Positions 41,405 to 54,364 of a stretch of DNA of 64,000 bases are shown here, one piece after another. Positions within the stretch are counted from its first letter, which is position 1, and each line of letters begins with the position of its first letter. Location of the stretch: contig CM040744.1 of assembly GCA_022829145.1 (NCBI GenBank), positions 682,001 to 746,000 of the forward strand. The letters run 5' to 3'. The notes below the pieces were generated by a model that made no database searches, was not told where the DNA came from, and saw only the letters and a list, made by a program, of their open reading frames with translations. The DNA comes from Albula goreensis. Its lineage: Eukaryota; Chordata; Actinopteri; Albuliformes; Albulidae. Both the position numbers and the translations under genes were made by a program.

Positions 41405-44400
41405 GAGCTCAAGTTGGCCTGAGCTCAACATGGCCACCACCTGTGTAAATATTTCATTGGGGTAGCAGACTTTTCACATTCCTCTTCCTGGAAGTGATTA
41501 TTTCCCTTCTTAAAGAAACATGTTTTGCCGCAAGGACATGATATATGAGATTATCGGACATTGGTTTCACTTAGGTCATTTTTGAAAGATGGAAGTAATC
41601 AGGTGAATATAATCCAATATATTAGCTGTGAATAATTTGAACCTTCCTTTTGTTGTCTTGTATCGCTTCTCAGACACCTTAGACATGTTAATTATGATCG
41701 AAGATGTCCTCAAAATACAATATGGTACCAAAGTCTGCCATGTCTGCTCAAAACAAATTTATATTTAATTTGCACTGTCTCGCTCTTACCCGTTCAGTAA
41801 TTTCTCTAGCATATTTCTTCATGCAAAATATTGCTTGATTTACACAGACACTCTAACTCAACTTTAAGATACATGTTGTGGATGTGTCTAGACACAGTCG
41901 TCACAGTGGTATATTTTTAAAACAGAATTTCAAAATGAATTCAGAGCTGTGTATGACACATTGTAAGCACATGGTTACCACGGAGGCAGCATCATGTTAC
42001 CAAGGAGAGGGGAAGCTATTATGATGTCAGATGGTGGAGACAACCCAGAGGCTGTTGCTTGGAGAAGCTCATAGCCATTCTCCTAGTGCACCAGTACAGC
42101 TACTTGGTTGAGGGTGACATCTTAAGATAACTAACGGGAACAGTTGCTGAGGTTTTAAACTTTTCTTGGGCTTTGAGTTCATTGTTATCTGCAGTCCCTA
42201 ACTGGTATGTTATCAAATGTGTTATACCTAGTTGTACAATACCCTATGTTCTAGGTCTGCTCTACCCTGTTTGCTATCATGTGCTATACTATATCCTATC
42301 TGCTAACAGTGTCGTACTGAATTTGATAAGTGTGGCACACCAAATTTGCAAAGTGCGCTATACCCAATTTGTTGAGTGTACTTGACCCTATCTACTAAGC
42401 GTGTTTAACATATGCTAAGTTCATCGGCATGATTGTCCACTATACTCCATGCGTTATAGTGATTCCACAAACCCTGCCCATAGTTTTTAACTTTCTTAGC
42501 ATTAGCATCTTATTCTATGAGTAGACAGGTGCATTTTAAAACTGGAAGATAAAAACCGATCCTGCAGAAATGTGATCATAATACATTTATCGCCATGAAA
42601 AGTATTTCACTTTATTTGATACATAATAATTGATTACAATGTTTAACAAGCTAGGCAACCTCTCTTCAGAGTTGAAATTTAATGAAAACCAATGCAAATT
42701 CTGTTTCCTTGGAGATGCCTGCAGTTCCACCTCCAATTCAATCTCCAGAGACGTAACAGGAATTTACGATGCATTGTCAATTCAATTCATGAATGGTCCC
42801 AACGCCGCCGCACACCACGCGCTCAAAATACAGACTCCGTTTTCTTTCTGCATCACGCCTAAAAAAATACATCGGTATCTAGACATCAGATGTAATGTTC
42901 CAGTGTTTCATCTTGCCATCATCCCGCTCAATTTCACACATATACGCAACGATTATAATGCGTTATTTATCCAATGAAACTTTTACTCTGTGGCTTAAGA
43001 CTGAAGTTCTTTAATCGGTCACTTTCATTTTTATATTGCACAAATACCAAATAGCGTGAAACATGTCAATGGAAGAGAAAATAACATACTAAAACTATTC
43101 AGTAATTACAATACAACGAATGGGATATTTGTCAGTTAAATTAGCATATATGTGGACCATGACAGTCTTACTTTTTGTGACGAAAACAACTTCTTCTTTG
43201 AACTTGAGCCTACTAATTTTCATTCAATAATCATTTTTTAAAAGTTCCCTAATAATCACGAGAATGTGTATTCCCTTTCATGCCGTGGTTCCCAGAAATA
43301 GCATAATGAGCTCAGCCTGTTCAAGCCCAGTGTCACACTGGTCTGATTCACCTTCCAGTCCTCTGCGCATGACGGGCTCTTGTGTGTTGGAAAAGCGGGG
43401 AAACGAACGAGAGGGTGAAATCTAAGGCGCTTGCAGGTTCAAGTCGGCCGCTGCAACATAAGAGAGATATATGGTTAAATATTTGGCTATCAAATGTAGT
43501 TCTGAAATGGATGTTATAGCTCATCAGATAAATTAGTTAAGCAATGTAGGCAGTCATCATTAGGGAATGAATTGTGTCTTAGAAATTAAGTACGTCTAGA
43601 GAACTTGGTGCGCATGTCAGTCAAATACATTATGTAATTGTGAGAGGCTGTCTCATACCCTCCCATAACTGTTAAATCTCCGGTAAACCCTCTCAAATAT
43701 CCACATCGAATATAATTAAATTTACGCGTCTTTGGAGGGTGTCACAATTTCATAATCTAGTCTGTCATTCCACATGCACGTGAAAGGGGACCAGTTAATG
43801 TTCTCTGAAAGGCCACGAGGACAGCACGGGGGAAGCTTCACAGCTAAACTAATGAGCAGTAGGTACTACGGCACTAAACCAATCCATGCCATGCAAATAG
43901 CATGGTTGTATTTGCATACAATTTAGGTCAGTATATTTTTTCTATACTGGACAGTCAGTCTGTGGACCTATGAAAGATCAGCGTGCGTAATCGTTTAGGG
44001 AACGTTCTTCACTTGGCTTTCTTCAGATAATTATAATGTCACAAACATTTGTCATGGTCAGCCAACAAACTTCAATGGAGACTGCATAAAGTGCATACAC
44101 ACAGCTTATGACAAGTGATTAGTTTCTTGTTATCTTGTTTGATACGAGATGTGGCTGTTAAATAATAAGACTAATAAGACTAATGTTCAGACGGGCGGAT
44201 TGAAACGGTCAAGGGGTTTACGCTTGCCCATTGGTCAATGTATACCACGTGGTTCACGCATGCGCTCTGTGGTTTGATTTACATAAACCTAGTCTCCTAA
44301 TTTGTAGCCACACCTCCTACATTCAAGTTTTGGTTATGAGTGCTAAAACCCGGCGATGACAAGTGAAAATTATAATTGACCGTAAATTATTTAACTGCAA

Positions 44401-45680
44401 CATTTAAGTTTACATAGACCTATGCGTGCCTGCATCATAGAAGGCCTTCGCAGAGCGTCAGCACATGCATAAGTAGTGAGGCAGCGACTCTGCAAATTTC
44501 GAGAGTGAAACGTTTGCAGGGGTCACATTGATAAAGAACTGGCGCCAATCGGTCATCAACGGTCTGTTGACAAACACCTCTCCTCTTTCACTGTGCCATG
44601 CGCCATGTTATTACAATTTAAGGAATTAAAAACCATTCATAAAAAATAACTCAGTTTTTCACGTGACAAGCAACAAGACATCAAATCAATCTGGTGACTG
44701 ACAGCATGATCACATGGCCACATACATGGCTGCAGTTCCTTACATGGCAACAGTTCCTGAGTGTTTGTTCACTGATGGCTGGAAGAGAGCCACCCAGTAA
44801 TGTGAAGTCCTAAATTCACATTGGAAGCTTTCGAAGAGCCATAATCGATGTGCTCGCCAGCTTAGTTATTTTACTACAGTGAAATCAACTGTCAAGGAGA
44901 CACACATGTATTTTTATGAATTAAATGAATACAAAGAAACCATTCTGGTGTTGTGGAACCAGCCATTTACTACTACGGATCTCACATTAAGATTGCATTT
45001 CATGCATTGCATTTCATATCCATGTAGTTTTAGTGTAGTTTCACAAGTCTACAAATTTCCCATTCATCAGTACATAAAAAGGGCATGAGGATAAAATAAA
45101 CTTCCTTTGACAATGGAAGCCTGTGCACCTTAGTTCATTCATCAAAAAAAGGAGGGGTCAAAGTCAAACCAGTCACAGGGTTAAATCTGGGGTTGCCAGA
45201 TTTTCAGAGCTCATACATGGACAGGGTGACCAAGCTTGGTCCTGGTGACCTAGAGGTTGTGATTCAAACACAAGAGGCCAGACAAGATGAGACACACTCT
45301 GTAGCTCTCCAGCACCAGTGCCGCCCCTGATATAGGGGCGTATGGAGGATCACGTCACTGGCTCCTCACGATTGGGTGCAGTAACCACATGGGGCGGATA
45401 CAAGTGACAACCAGTCTACACCGCTTTGAGATAGAGGCCAGGATTGAATCAACATGTGTCCTTAACTTTTACTTACAATTAAATGAGAGCATTATGGTTT
45501 CTCTCTACAAAAACGGTTCGGTGAGTTATTTTCGTGATCTCTGAACTTGCACACTGCGTTGGTGAATTTTTCTGAGTTCAGGAAAAATGTTTGACTGACA
45601 ACAAGCCAGTGTGTTTTCATTATTAAGTGTTTCTAGAGTCAACAGAGGGGGACAGAGTACCAATTAAATCCATTCAATTT
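41405..45680. other. Intergenic region, no gene recognised
   Basis: I see no credible coding exon or repeat family. The stretch 45,180-45,440 has weak A/B-box-like pieces (GTGACCTAGAGG, GGTTGTGATTCAAAC) and could be a very old SINE. Confidence 0.5.
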
Positions 45681-45689
45681 CAGGTATTC

Positions 45690-46540
45690 AATGGACATTC
45701 TTATCCTCAGTGACTTTTGCATTTTAGATTCAAAACATTTTACTGAAGCAACTGTGGAAGAGTGCCCTGATCAATGTAATGTGTAATGGCAGTGTGTCCT
45801 TAGGGATTTGAACATTTTTCCTCTAACCTAGAAGCCCAGTTCTGTAATTGTAACACTGCAGTTCAACTGCCAGGTACACATGACAAAGGTGTGTAGGTAT
45901 TTCAAGAACAAACAGAGACAAATTGAGTGTCCCATTTGCCAAGCCGTTGGTATAAAACGGGGTTAAACAATGGTCCACTAGCCAAGCAGCCCTGGGGTTT
46001 AAGGCTAAATGAACATACACTGGTTAAAGGTATTTTAAACCGTTTTTACTGGTTATTTTAAACTGGTCAAAGGTTGCAAGTTAAAGGTATAGAGAATGAT
46101 TGCTGCAGATTTCTAAAGGCGCTTTTGAAACAGAGGAATTTTTCATAGTAAATATCAATTATTTAAAATTGACATTAAGTTTACATGTCTTTAGCTTTTA
46201 TCCAAAGCGACGTACAAGGAATACATACAATTGTTACAACTCAAATGCAGCAACAAAAAAGTATAATTTATGCTGAAGCAGTAAAAACCATAGAGGTCTA
46301 AAACAGTCAAACAGGCATATTACAAAGCTGTTTTTTTTTTTTTTTGTGGAGAAGGTTTTGTGTGTTCAGTTTTTGAAAGCTTCCATTTGAATCGGCACTA
46401 AGGACAGGAAATATTGGCAGCAGCGCTGAAGGTTTTGATGAATGAAGGTTTATTCTACATCTACATTTATTTATTTAGAAGGCGCTTTTATCCAAAGCGA
46501 CGTAATATGACTAAGGTAGAGGTCAGAAAAAGGCACACAT
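45690..46540 (-). repeat. Cluster of degraded L2/SINE tail fragments
   Basis: TTCTTATCCTCAGTGACTTT (about 45,698), TTTATCCAAAGCGACGTACA (about 46,197) and CTTTTATCCAAAGCGACGTA (46,486) are three reverse-oriented copies of the conserved tail within 0.8 kb, without recognisable heads. Confidence 0.6.
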
Positions 46541-49218
46541 AACATGAGACAAGAAGTTAACAAATGACGATGAGGCTGCCGGATGAGGTTTAGGTGAAAA
46601 ATGCTAATTGATAACAAATTAACAACCGCTGCAAACATGCAGGTGAAACTCTACAATTAGCAATAAACAAATTGACAGTTAATTGACTACAGACACAAAC
46701 TGTATCAAACAAAAAATGCAATAAACTTTCTCACCACAAGAGATCGGACTGAAGCCTGAATTAACCTGGATTAAGCAGGTAGCCTTACTCTGCTTCAGTC
46801 TCAGGGATACAGAATCTTATTAAAATCTGTTGTCTGAAAGACATTTGAAACAGGTAACTTAGGCAACTAATGAATAAAGGGAGACGTGCCATGGGGGGGG
46901 TCAGTCCTTTGGTCATTGTGGTTGATCCATGGTCAGGGTTTGAGACACAAACCCACAGAAAACACCCTGTGACTACAAAGAGGAACCTATGCCAGACGGT
47001 CTATTTCTTGTTCTGAGTTAGAAATAGCAAGGATGAATACTCCATCCGTCATATTCCCTCAGGGAATCCCCTCGGTGATGATGCGATCCAGGGGAAGTGT
47101 CGGACAAGGACGGCTGGTGACTGAAACCGCAGTAACACTTTGATGACAAGGACTCCGCTTCATGAACCTTCCACGGCAATTGGAAGGATTTCACTGGGGG
47201 TAAAAAAACATTTCTACTTCTAATGGTCCTTCATTGTGGTCAATGGTGTCTTAAGCACACAATCGCCCGCCCCCCCCACCCCCCACCCCCCTGGTGATGT
47301 GTTGCCATGCAACCATCTCTCCTCTACGCTATTGCTTAACTTTGTGCTACTTCTGTCGTGTCACTTCCTGATTTCTGACCAACCGGGGCTGAGCTGCATC
47401 ATGAGGCCTTGTGGAGTGACCAACGGAACTGTCTGTAAAATTTTTAAGTGTACGGATCACAGTACAGGTCGATCGGTTCATCAAGGATCGACATTCACAT
47501 GCAGTCTAGAGCAGAAGGTGGTCAACCCCGGTCCGGGGGGAGCCAGACCCTGCTGGGTTTGTTTTCACCCTAAAATCAGTGACCAGTTGAGGTCCAAGAA
47601 ATGACAGGTGTGTCCCAATACCCAGAAAATGTACACTCCCTTCCTCCACTACCACCTTATCTCCTCCTTCCCTCCAGTACTGGGACATTTTGATACACCC
47701 TAGTGTTATGAGTTATTTGTGTAATCAGCTGCTTTCATCGAGCAATTCAGTGCTGAGTAGCAAGACAAACCAGCATGCACTGCAGCCCCTGCAATCAGGG
47801 TTAGCCTCTAGAAATAGTCCCGCAAGGCATCAAGCATGGACTATAACATCTGATGGAGTATCTCCCTTTGCTATATGAGCTGGTAAGTTGTTCTATGTAC
47901 AGACAACCCTCTGTGAAAAAATATTCCAGTTAGCAGTTTTTATTTCCACCTTAACCCGTTTGTTATGCTGCCTGACGGAATTTCCTCCCAAAAAAAATGT
48001 TTTGCTCTTTTATGGATTTAACATAAAATGATTTAAATTCTGGTGCGTAGTCACAATGATACATCTTGTGACTAACACAGATTAACTTTTTATAGAGGTT
48101 TAAATTTTGTTTTTGCTCAAAGATCAAATTTCTCTTGCATGGGCATCCAAATAAATTCACTTTCCAGTTATTTGAAGTGAATGTTCAAATCGTTTTAATC
48201 TGTTTAAATTTGTTGTGACCCCCGACCGAGTTTTCTGTTGAGAGAAAATAACAGTAATACTCCACAAATGTTCTTTCAAGTCAAGCAGTTTTTTAAAATA
48301 GAACAACTACTGAGGTTATTAACTCTGACAACACTTTATTAAAATGAGGATTTAAAAGGCTGGTCTTGACCTTACGATAAGTTCGCCACCTACTGGTGAA
48401 ACAGAAACATCGCAGAGAACTGTTGGCAAGATCTCGCAGGGAAACCCACAATTACCGTGAACGGTGGTGACGGCTCCAAGAATTGGAGGAAACCAGTGTA
48501 AACGGGTTTTATTTGTATTCTTATGTTTACTCACCGTTTTAATTACCAACCAATGCAATATTCACCGTAATTCACAAACTCTTTCCTTCGCCAATGGGGA
48601 GGCAAAGATTTCCCTCATCTTTTGAGTCAATTTGACTGACTAAAAATTTGTACCTTCCGCTTAAAAAATGGGTAAGCTAACGATATGTTATACATTCTCG
48701 ACGCTCCCAGGTATTTATTCTGCATATTCCTAGATTTGAATGTGTGTTGCAACACACAATAAAAATGCATTTCAGATGGGAGTAGCAGCTACAAATGTTG
48801 TGTTTTGGAATTACATATCTGTCACGCTGGAGCCCTTTCACCTACACAGCGTCTTCCCCGTGTCTGAGTCCCATGTTCTGAATGATGCACAATGCACATG
48901 AGGTTAAACGTTAAATCCAGCTATAAAAAGAGGAACTCTTTTTCGCAAATTGGCTGATGTTGAGTCACACCGTGATGCCAATTTTAGCATCAAAACCTCA
49001 CGGCCATGTAGTTGTTTAAAATGACACATTGCTCTCAAAGTTTTGACTGGAAGTAAAGGGGGTTTTCCACAGAAATAGGAGTCATCGTTGGCTAATTGCA
49101 TAAGCAGGGCTCAACGGCTGTGGCCTAGCAATTGCGGCTTCAGGGCTAACCCCGTTCAATTTTGCATGCATTTTTAATGACATTTTAAGGATAAGTGTAC
49201 AATTTCCAAAAATCACTG
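46541..49218. other. Intergenic region, no gene recognised
   Basis: It holds a poly-C/ACCCC stretch at 47,268-47,292 and the small inverted-repeat fragment at 47,606. No coding exon recognised. Confidence 0.5.
47606..47701. mobile_element. Tiny inverted-repeat fragment related to the GCGTTCCAATAC family
   Basis: AGGTGTGTCCCAATAC at the left and GTACTGGGACATTTTGATAC then ACCCT at the right form imperfect inverted ends. CTTCCTCCACTACCACCTTA between them matches the inner arm of the element at 7,282 (about 7,440-7,470). Confidence 0.5.
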
Positions 49219-49224
49219 TTTATT
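49219..49224 (-). terminator. Possible polyadenylation signal of the C9orf85 homolog
   Basis: AATAAA reads on the minus strand about 400 bases after the stop codon. Confidence 0.4.
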
Positions 49225-49620
49225 TTACTGTTGGTAAAATTACCAAGACATGTTCAAACACCTTCCATTACCTTCCAGGATGAAAGTATTTTCAAGGAGT
49301 TAGACAGACCACTGACCAATGCCCAGGTCTTTCCGTGCCTAATTCAGCCCAATGTTTTAGAGACAGCTTACTATGAATATCCATCAGGCTGAATATTCAT
49401 TAGATTAATGATCTGGTCCTGTTGTAATCAACACTGATTTCAGTTGAATCCACAATGGAAAATACCTTCCGGGCTGTCCTTCGTCATGAATATGGATTAA
49501 CAGGCACTGGTAATTTTGTAATGCTTGTCCTCACAGCATAACATAAGCAGAGGTCTTTGAGGGAACTCTTCATTGGAGACAGGAAGTTGTGCAGAAAAAA
49601 GGGTCTCGTTTGGAAAAAAA

Positions 49621-49882
49621 CTATCTCGAATTGCTGCTGTCCTGTATCTTCAAAGCAGCAACGTCAAGCTTGGGGTCCTTTCTCTGTGCACCATGAGGCC
49701 CCGGGTCGCTGTCAGAGCTGTCCGGATCGCTGCCAGAGCCAAAGTCGTCATCATCGTCAAAGTCGTCGTCGTCGTCAAAGTCGTCGCTGTGTTTGGCTCC
49801 GGCCCTCCTGCTCTGCCCTCTCTTTTTCTCGCAACTGTTACCTTCCTCCTCCTCCTCCTCTTCCTCTTTACCAGTGTGGATA
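49621..49882 (-). CDS. C9orf85 homolog exon 4 (acidic tail and stop)
   Basis: It completes P108, then IHTGK, Glu x8, a basic patch (CEKKRGQSRRAGAKH), an Asp-rich part (141-154) and a C-terminal ALKIQDSSNSR before the TAG at 49,621. The Asp runs are coded by a (GAC)n-type microsatellite (GTCGTC on the plus strand, about 49,743-49,790) and the Glu run by (GAG)n. The human tail is acidic too but of different sequence. Confidence 0.88.
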
Positions 49883-52800
49883 CTGAGGGGCACATACAAA
49901 AGACATAACAGAAGAAATTACATTTCACTCAGTCACTAAAGCCATTCAGAGCTTTCTGTGGACCTATCAAAGTTCCACTTAATCTCAGCTTTACGTCTTC
50001 CAGAGGAATCGTAACAGTTAACTAACTACACATCCCAGACTTTCCAATTTTTCTTGACTTTGACTTTTCAGAACTCTCCGCCCACTGTGGTACTTCGCAG
50101 TTAATTTCCAATGAGATTTCTAATGAGATTTCCGAATGGAAAATGTTTTCAAAATCATACAAGTACATAAAACGTTCATTTTAAAAGTATAATTCAGCTT
50201 TGAAAAGAGTACCCTGCCCTGGATTCCATTCAATAAAAGTGCCGTTAAGGTTTACTTGCATAAAAAACACTGGCGTAAAGGTTACCTTGACTACAGAATC
50301 TTTAAGTGCTGCACTGCGAGAGAGGAGGCGGAAGGGTCGATTATTTAATTTCCTTCAGGTTTCTCACCATTACTTTTTAATAGTGGTTTCAGCCATTATG
50401 AATGAGTGTAGACACAGCAACACTTTCTAAGACTTCATAACCTATTCAAAGAAAGCCTTCAACATCATAAACAAGTTTTTGAAGTGCTGCCAGTATGCAT
50501 TTATATATATATATATATATATATATATGTTCAAAACTAATGGTACTTTTTTTCTCTTCCCGGCCTGATGTCTTGTGTAGAGTTACTGGGATCGTTCTTT
50601 TCACTTCAATTAAAAACGTTACGGGTAATCTCAACAAAATTATTTCCAGTGAACAGGAAGAGAAATGTCATTTCTTGCTGAACGATTCAACTCAGTTGTA
50701 ATTTCAGCTCAGTTCATGAAACCATAATTGCCCCAACGCTCTTTAATTGTACACAGTAAAAAGATATGTAAAAAGATTGACCGTCCAAAGTTCAAACAAT
50801 AAAACACGACATATCTCTCCAGGTGACCTGAACAAAACACCAACAAATAAATACATCAGAAAACGAGAAGCCAAATTCTACAGTGTCTTTCTATAAATCT
50901 GAGGTCTGTTTTGTGAGCAGCCGTGCAAAATTAGTTTTAAATAATCAGTCAAATTAAATTCGTGAAAATCTGAGCTGTAGGCAACATCAGATTCAGAACC
51001 AGCAACTGACTGACACTCCACATGTTCTCCCCTCGCCTTCCTTTTGAAGACACTGCTTTATCGATATTCTTTTTTCTTCAATAAGACAGCGTCGCCATGG
51101 TTAGGATTCAATTGCCTGCATTCTGCTCTCTGTCCACCAGGGGGTTCCGATACAAGGAGCCGAGCTGAAACTGCTGAAAGAAGCAGCTTGCTGTGTTTTG
51201 CACCCATTATGCTGCGAAACAGCTGCTTTCCTGAGCTGAATCTATGCTTCTGCAAAAGGCGGCAGCCGAGCCATGCATGCCACACAAAAAATTGCAGAAA
51301 GATTTACGTTTTAATCTCTCTCTGTGCTTAAAACCATCTGAATGTGAGCATCAAAGTACCTTTTTCTTTCTTTTTTGTAAATGCCAACGTATGTTTTTAT
51401 GAAGGAAAGCATCAAGTAAAGGCCTATAGTTTTCTGGACTGAATCTATGCAATATAGCGGTAAGCAGTTTCATCTGGAATGTTCTCTGTCCAAAGACCAG
51501 CACATTCTGAAATCCTCCCATGGTTCACAATTAAAAAATATTGCTCTGGGTTTATATGATAAGTGTTATCGTTCTTCCTGACCGGTTACGACTGCAGAAT
51601 CTCAAAATTGTCTTTATATGACTGTGACAGTGCTGGCAAGGACATCATATCAGATGCAGTGTGATTGTGGGCGTTCAGCTGGATCATGGGAATTGTAGTT
51701 TAGAGGGACTTAATACAGCAGGAGAATTCACATGCCTCCGTGTTTTACTCCCTTCAGGTGGGTAAAGATCCAGCAGAGATATTTCATTAAATTCTGATAA
51801 AAATACAGATTTGACAAAGAGGAATTGTACTTGGCTAAACTTCCACAGTATAGCAACAAGAGAGTGAGGTCATTTGGACAGTTATTCCGATGAAGTGTCT
51901 ACACCCAGAAAACTACAAAAAGCTACAGCTGGGACTGTAAACTCAATCAGTGTATTCTTAACAATCAGGAGAGGTGAGTGAGAGATTAAGCAAAACAGTT
52001 CCCTGAACCATAAGCTAAAATACATAACTGCAGTCGCATATACACAAACCTACATACATATTCAGTAATTAGTGAGTGTATGCAATACTATCATCCATAT
52101 GACTTGTGACTGGGTGCTGATTGGACAGGGAGAGTCTGGGACTAGCTGCTGATTGGACAGGAAGAGTCTGGGCCTGGGGACCGATTAGACAGAAAGAGAC
52201 TGTTATTGGCTGTGGGCTATATGGGGCGGTGCTGGGAACGGAAGGTGATTGGACAGGGAGGGACACTCACGGGATGACGATGTCCTCCTTCTTGCCGCAC
52301 TTGGCGCACAGCTCCAGCTGCAGGGCGCAGGGTTTGCAGATGATGTGGTACGCATCCTTCACGCTCTTCTGCAGACACTTCACACTGAGCGGAGATAGCA
52401 CAGACACACACAGTAAAGAGAGAGAGGATAACACAAGGTAATTGACACCAACTTCTGCCAACCATTTACAGACACACACACAAACAGAAAGTCAAATGGA
52501 GGGGTTTAATTAAAGTCAATGAAGGCCAGCGATTGAACCCTGAGAAAGTGCTCAGTTGGCCGTGCCCAGTGGTTGGCCACCCTCTCCACAGGACAGCAGG
52601 AACTCTCAGTGCATACAAATGAAACACTTTCCCTGGGTTTTCATTTGCATGGACAGACTGGAGTTTGGTGGTGTTCACTGTAAGCTGGAGAGAGTGAGAG
52701 ACAGCGAAAGAACAGTTTGAGCGTCCAAATTGAATTTGAAGCATCTCAAAAACAGAAAGAGGGAACACAGCACAGCAGCAGTTGTGCCGCTTCAACTCTT

Positions 52801-53294
52801 TCAAACAATCACAGTGTGCACGCTTGCAAAAAAATCATCTCTGCAATTCAAAATGTAGGGACTACAGAACTACATTTCCATTCACTCCCCAGCTTAACTA
52901 TAGTGAAAATCTAGGTGGTGCAAGGCACCAAACCACAGCCGTAGCTTCTGCTAAGGTAACCGCACACGGTACAGCAGAAATACACAAAAAGCAATAATGG
53001 CACAGGGAGTGAAGGCTGTGTAGAGAATGGGGGAACAATGGCACTGTGTGAGAGAACCCAGGAAACACGTCAGCAGAAGCAAGGCCAGAGGGAGAGAGAG
53101 ACAGACAGACTGATAGGGAGGGAGGGAGAGCGGACAAACAAACCAGTGCACTGTACTGCCATTCACACAAACACACACAGTACCACCATTCTCTCTCACT
53201 CTCACACACACACACACACACTGTACCACCATTCTCTCTCACTCTCACACACACACACACACACACACTGTACCACCATTCTTTCTCACTCCCA

Positions 53295-53333
<39 letters not shown>

Positions 53334-53400
53334 CCACCATTCTCTCTCACTCTCACACACACACACACACACACACACACTGTACCACCATTCTCTTTCA

Positions 53401-53493
<93 letters not shown>

Positions 53494-54272
53494 CCACCAT
53501 TCCCTCTTTCACACAAACCTGCAGTGTATCGCCATTCACACACATACACACGACAGGGTAGCATTTAAAAGGGATAATTTCATTTGAAATACATGCATTT
53601 TTGCCTCTGAGTAGAGTGGGTGAGATGAGGAAATCCACAGCACTGCAGCTGTGTTTTTTAGACCAGACTCACTAGGTTCCCCCCTCTGTTTGGCTTCTTC
53701 TAACATATTAAGGCAACATATGCTACGGTAAATGCTAACTGTGCCTTCATTTGACTGGGGTAGCATTTTGCCTGGTAGCTGACGTTCTCACAGCTAAACC
53801 TGAAGGAGCTTTTTTGGCATATCATTCACATTTACAGAAAAGTCGTCTTTTTAGCACTGTATTTCCTGTGTGGAGGATGTAAGGAAACTTTAATAATGCA
53901 GCTACGCAATTTGGAAAATGGACACTGTAGAAAAGTAGAAAAGTCAGCTGGGTGCTTTTCCCCAATCTGAAACACTAAGGGTGGTGATGGGGCAAGCAGA
54001 CAAGAAATGTATATTGATGTTGTTGCGTTACACAAACACAAATCGTGCAGGATGTGAAAAGCAGACTGATGTGAAAATGTGTGCGGGATGGCAAAAGATG
54101 TGAAGTTATTATCCCGGTACAAGAGAAGGTTTTTTTTTTTTAACTTAGATTTTTCAAAATTGAAGCTCTAGAGTGTGGCATTATTGGGAAAATAGAAAAA
54201 AAAAAAAAAAAAAAACACTGTCTGGACAGAGAAAGAACATTATCTCTCTAGTGTTATACTCACTGTATCCAA

Positions 54273-54364
<92 letters not shown>

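Noticed and set aside
42630-42977. 115-codon plus-strand frame
   Set aside because: No domain, no exon neighbours, typical of chance frames in intergenic sequence.
53038-53638. 176-codon and 112-codon frames over the CA array
   Set aside because: Microsatellite shadows inside an intron of the C9orf85 homolog.
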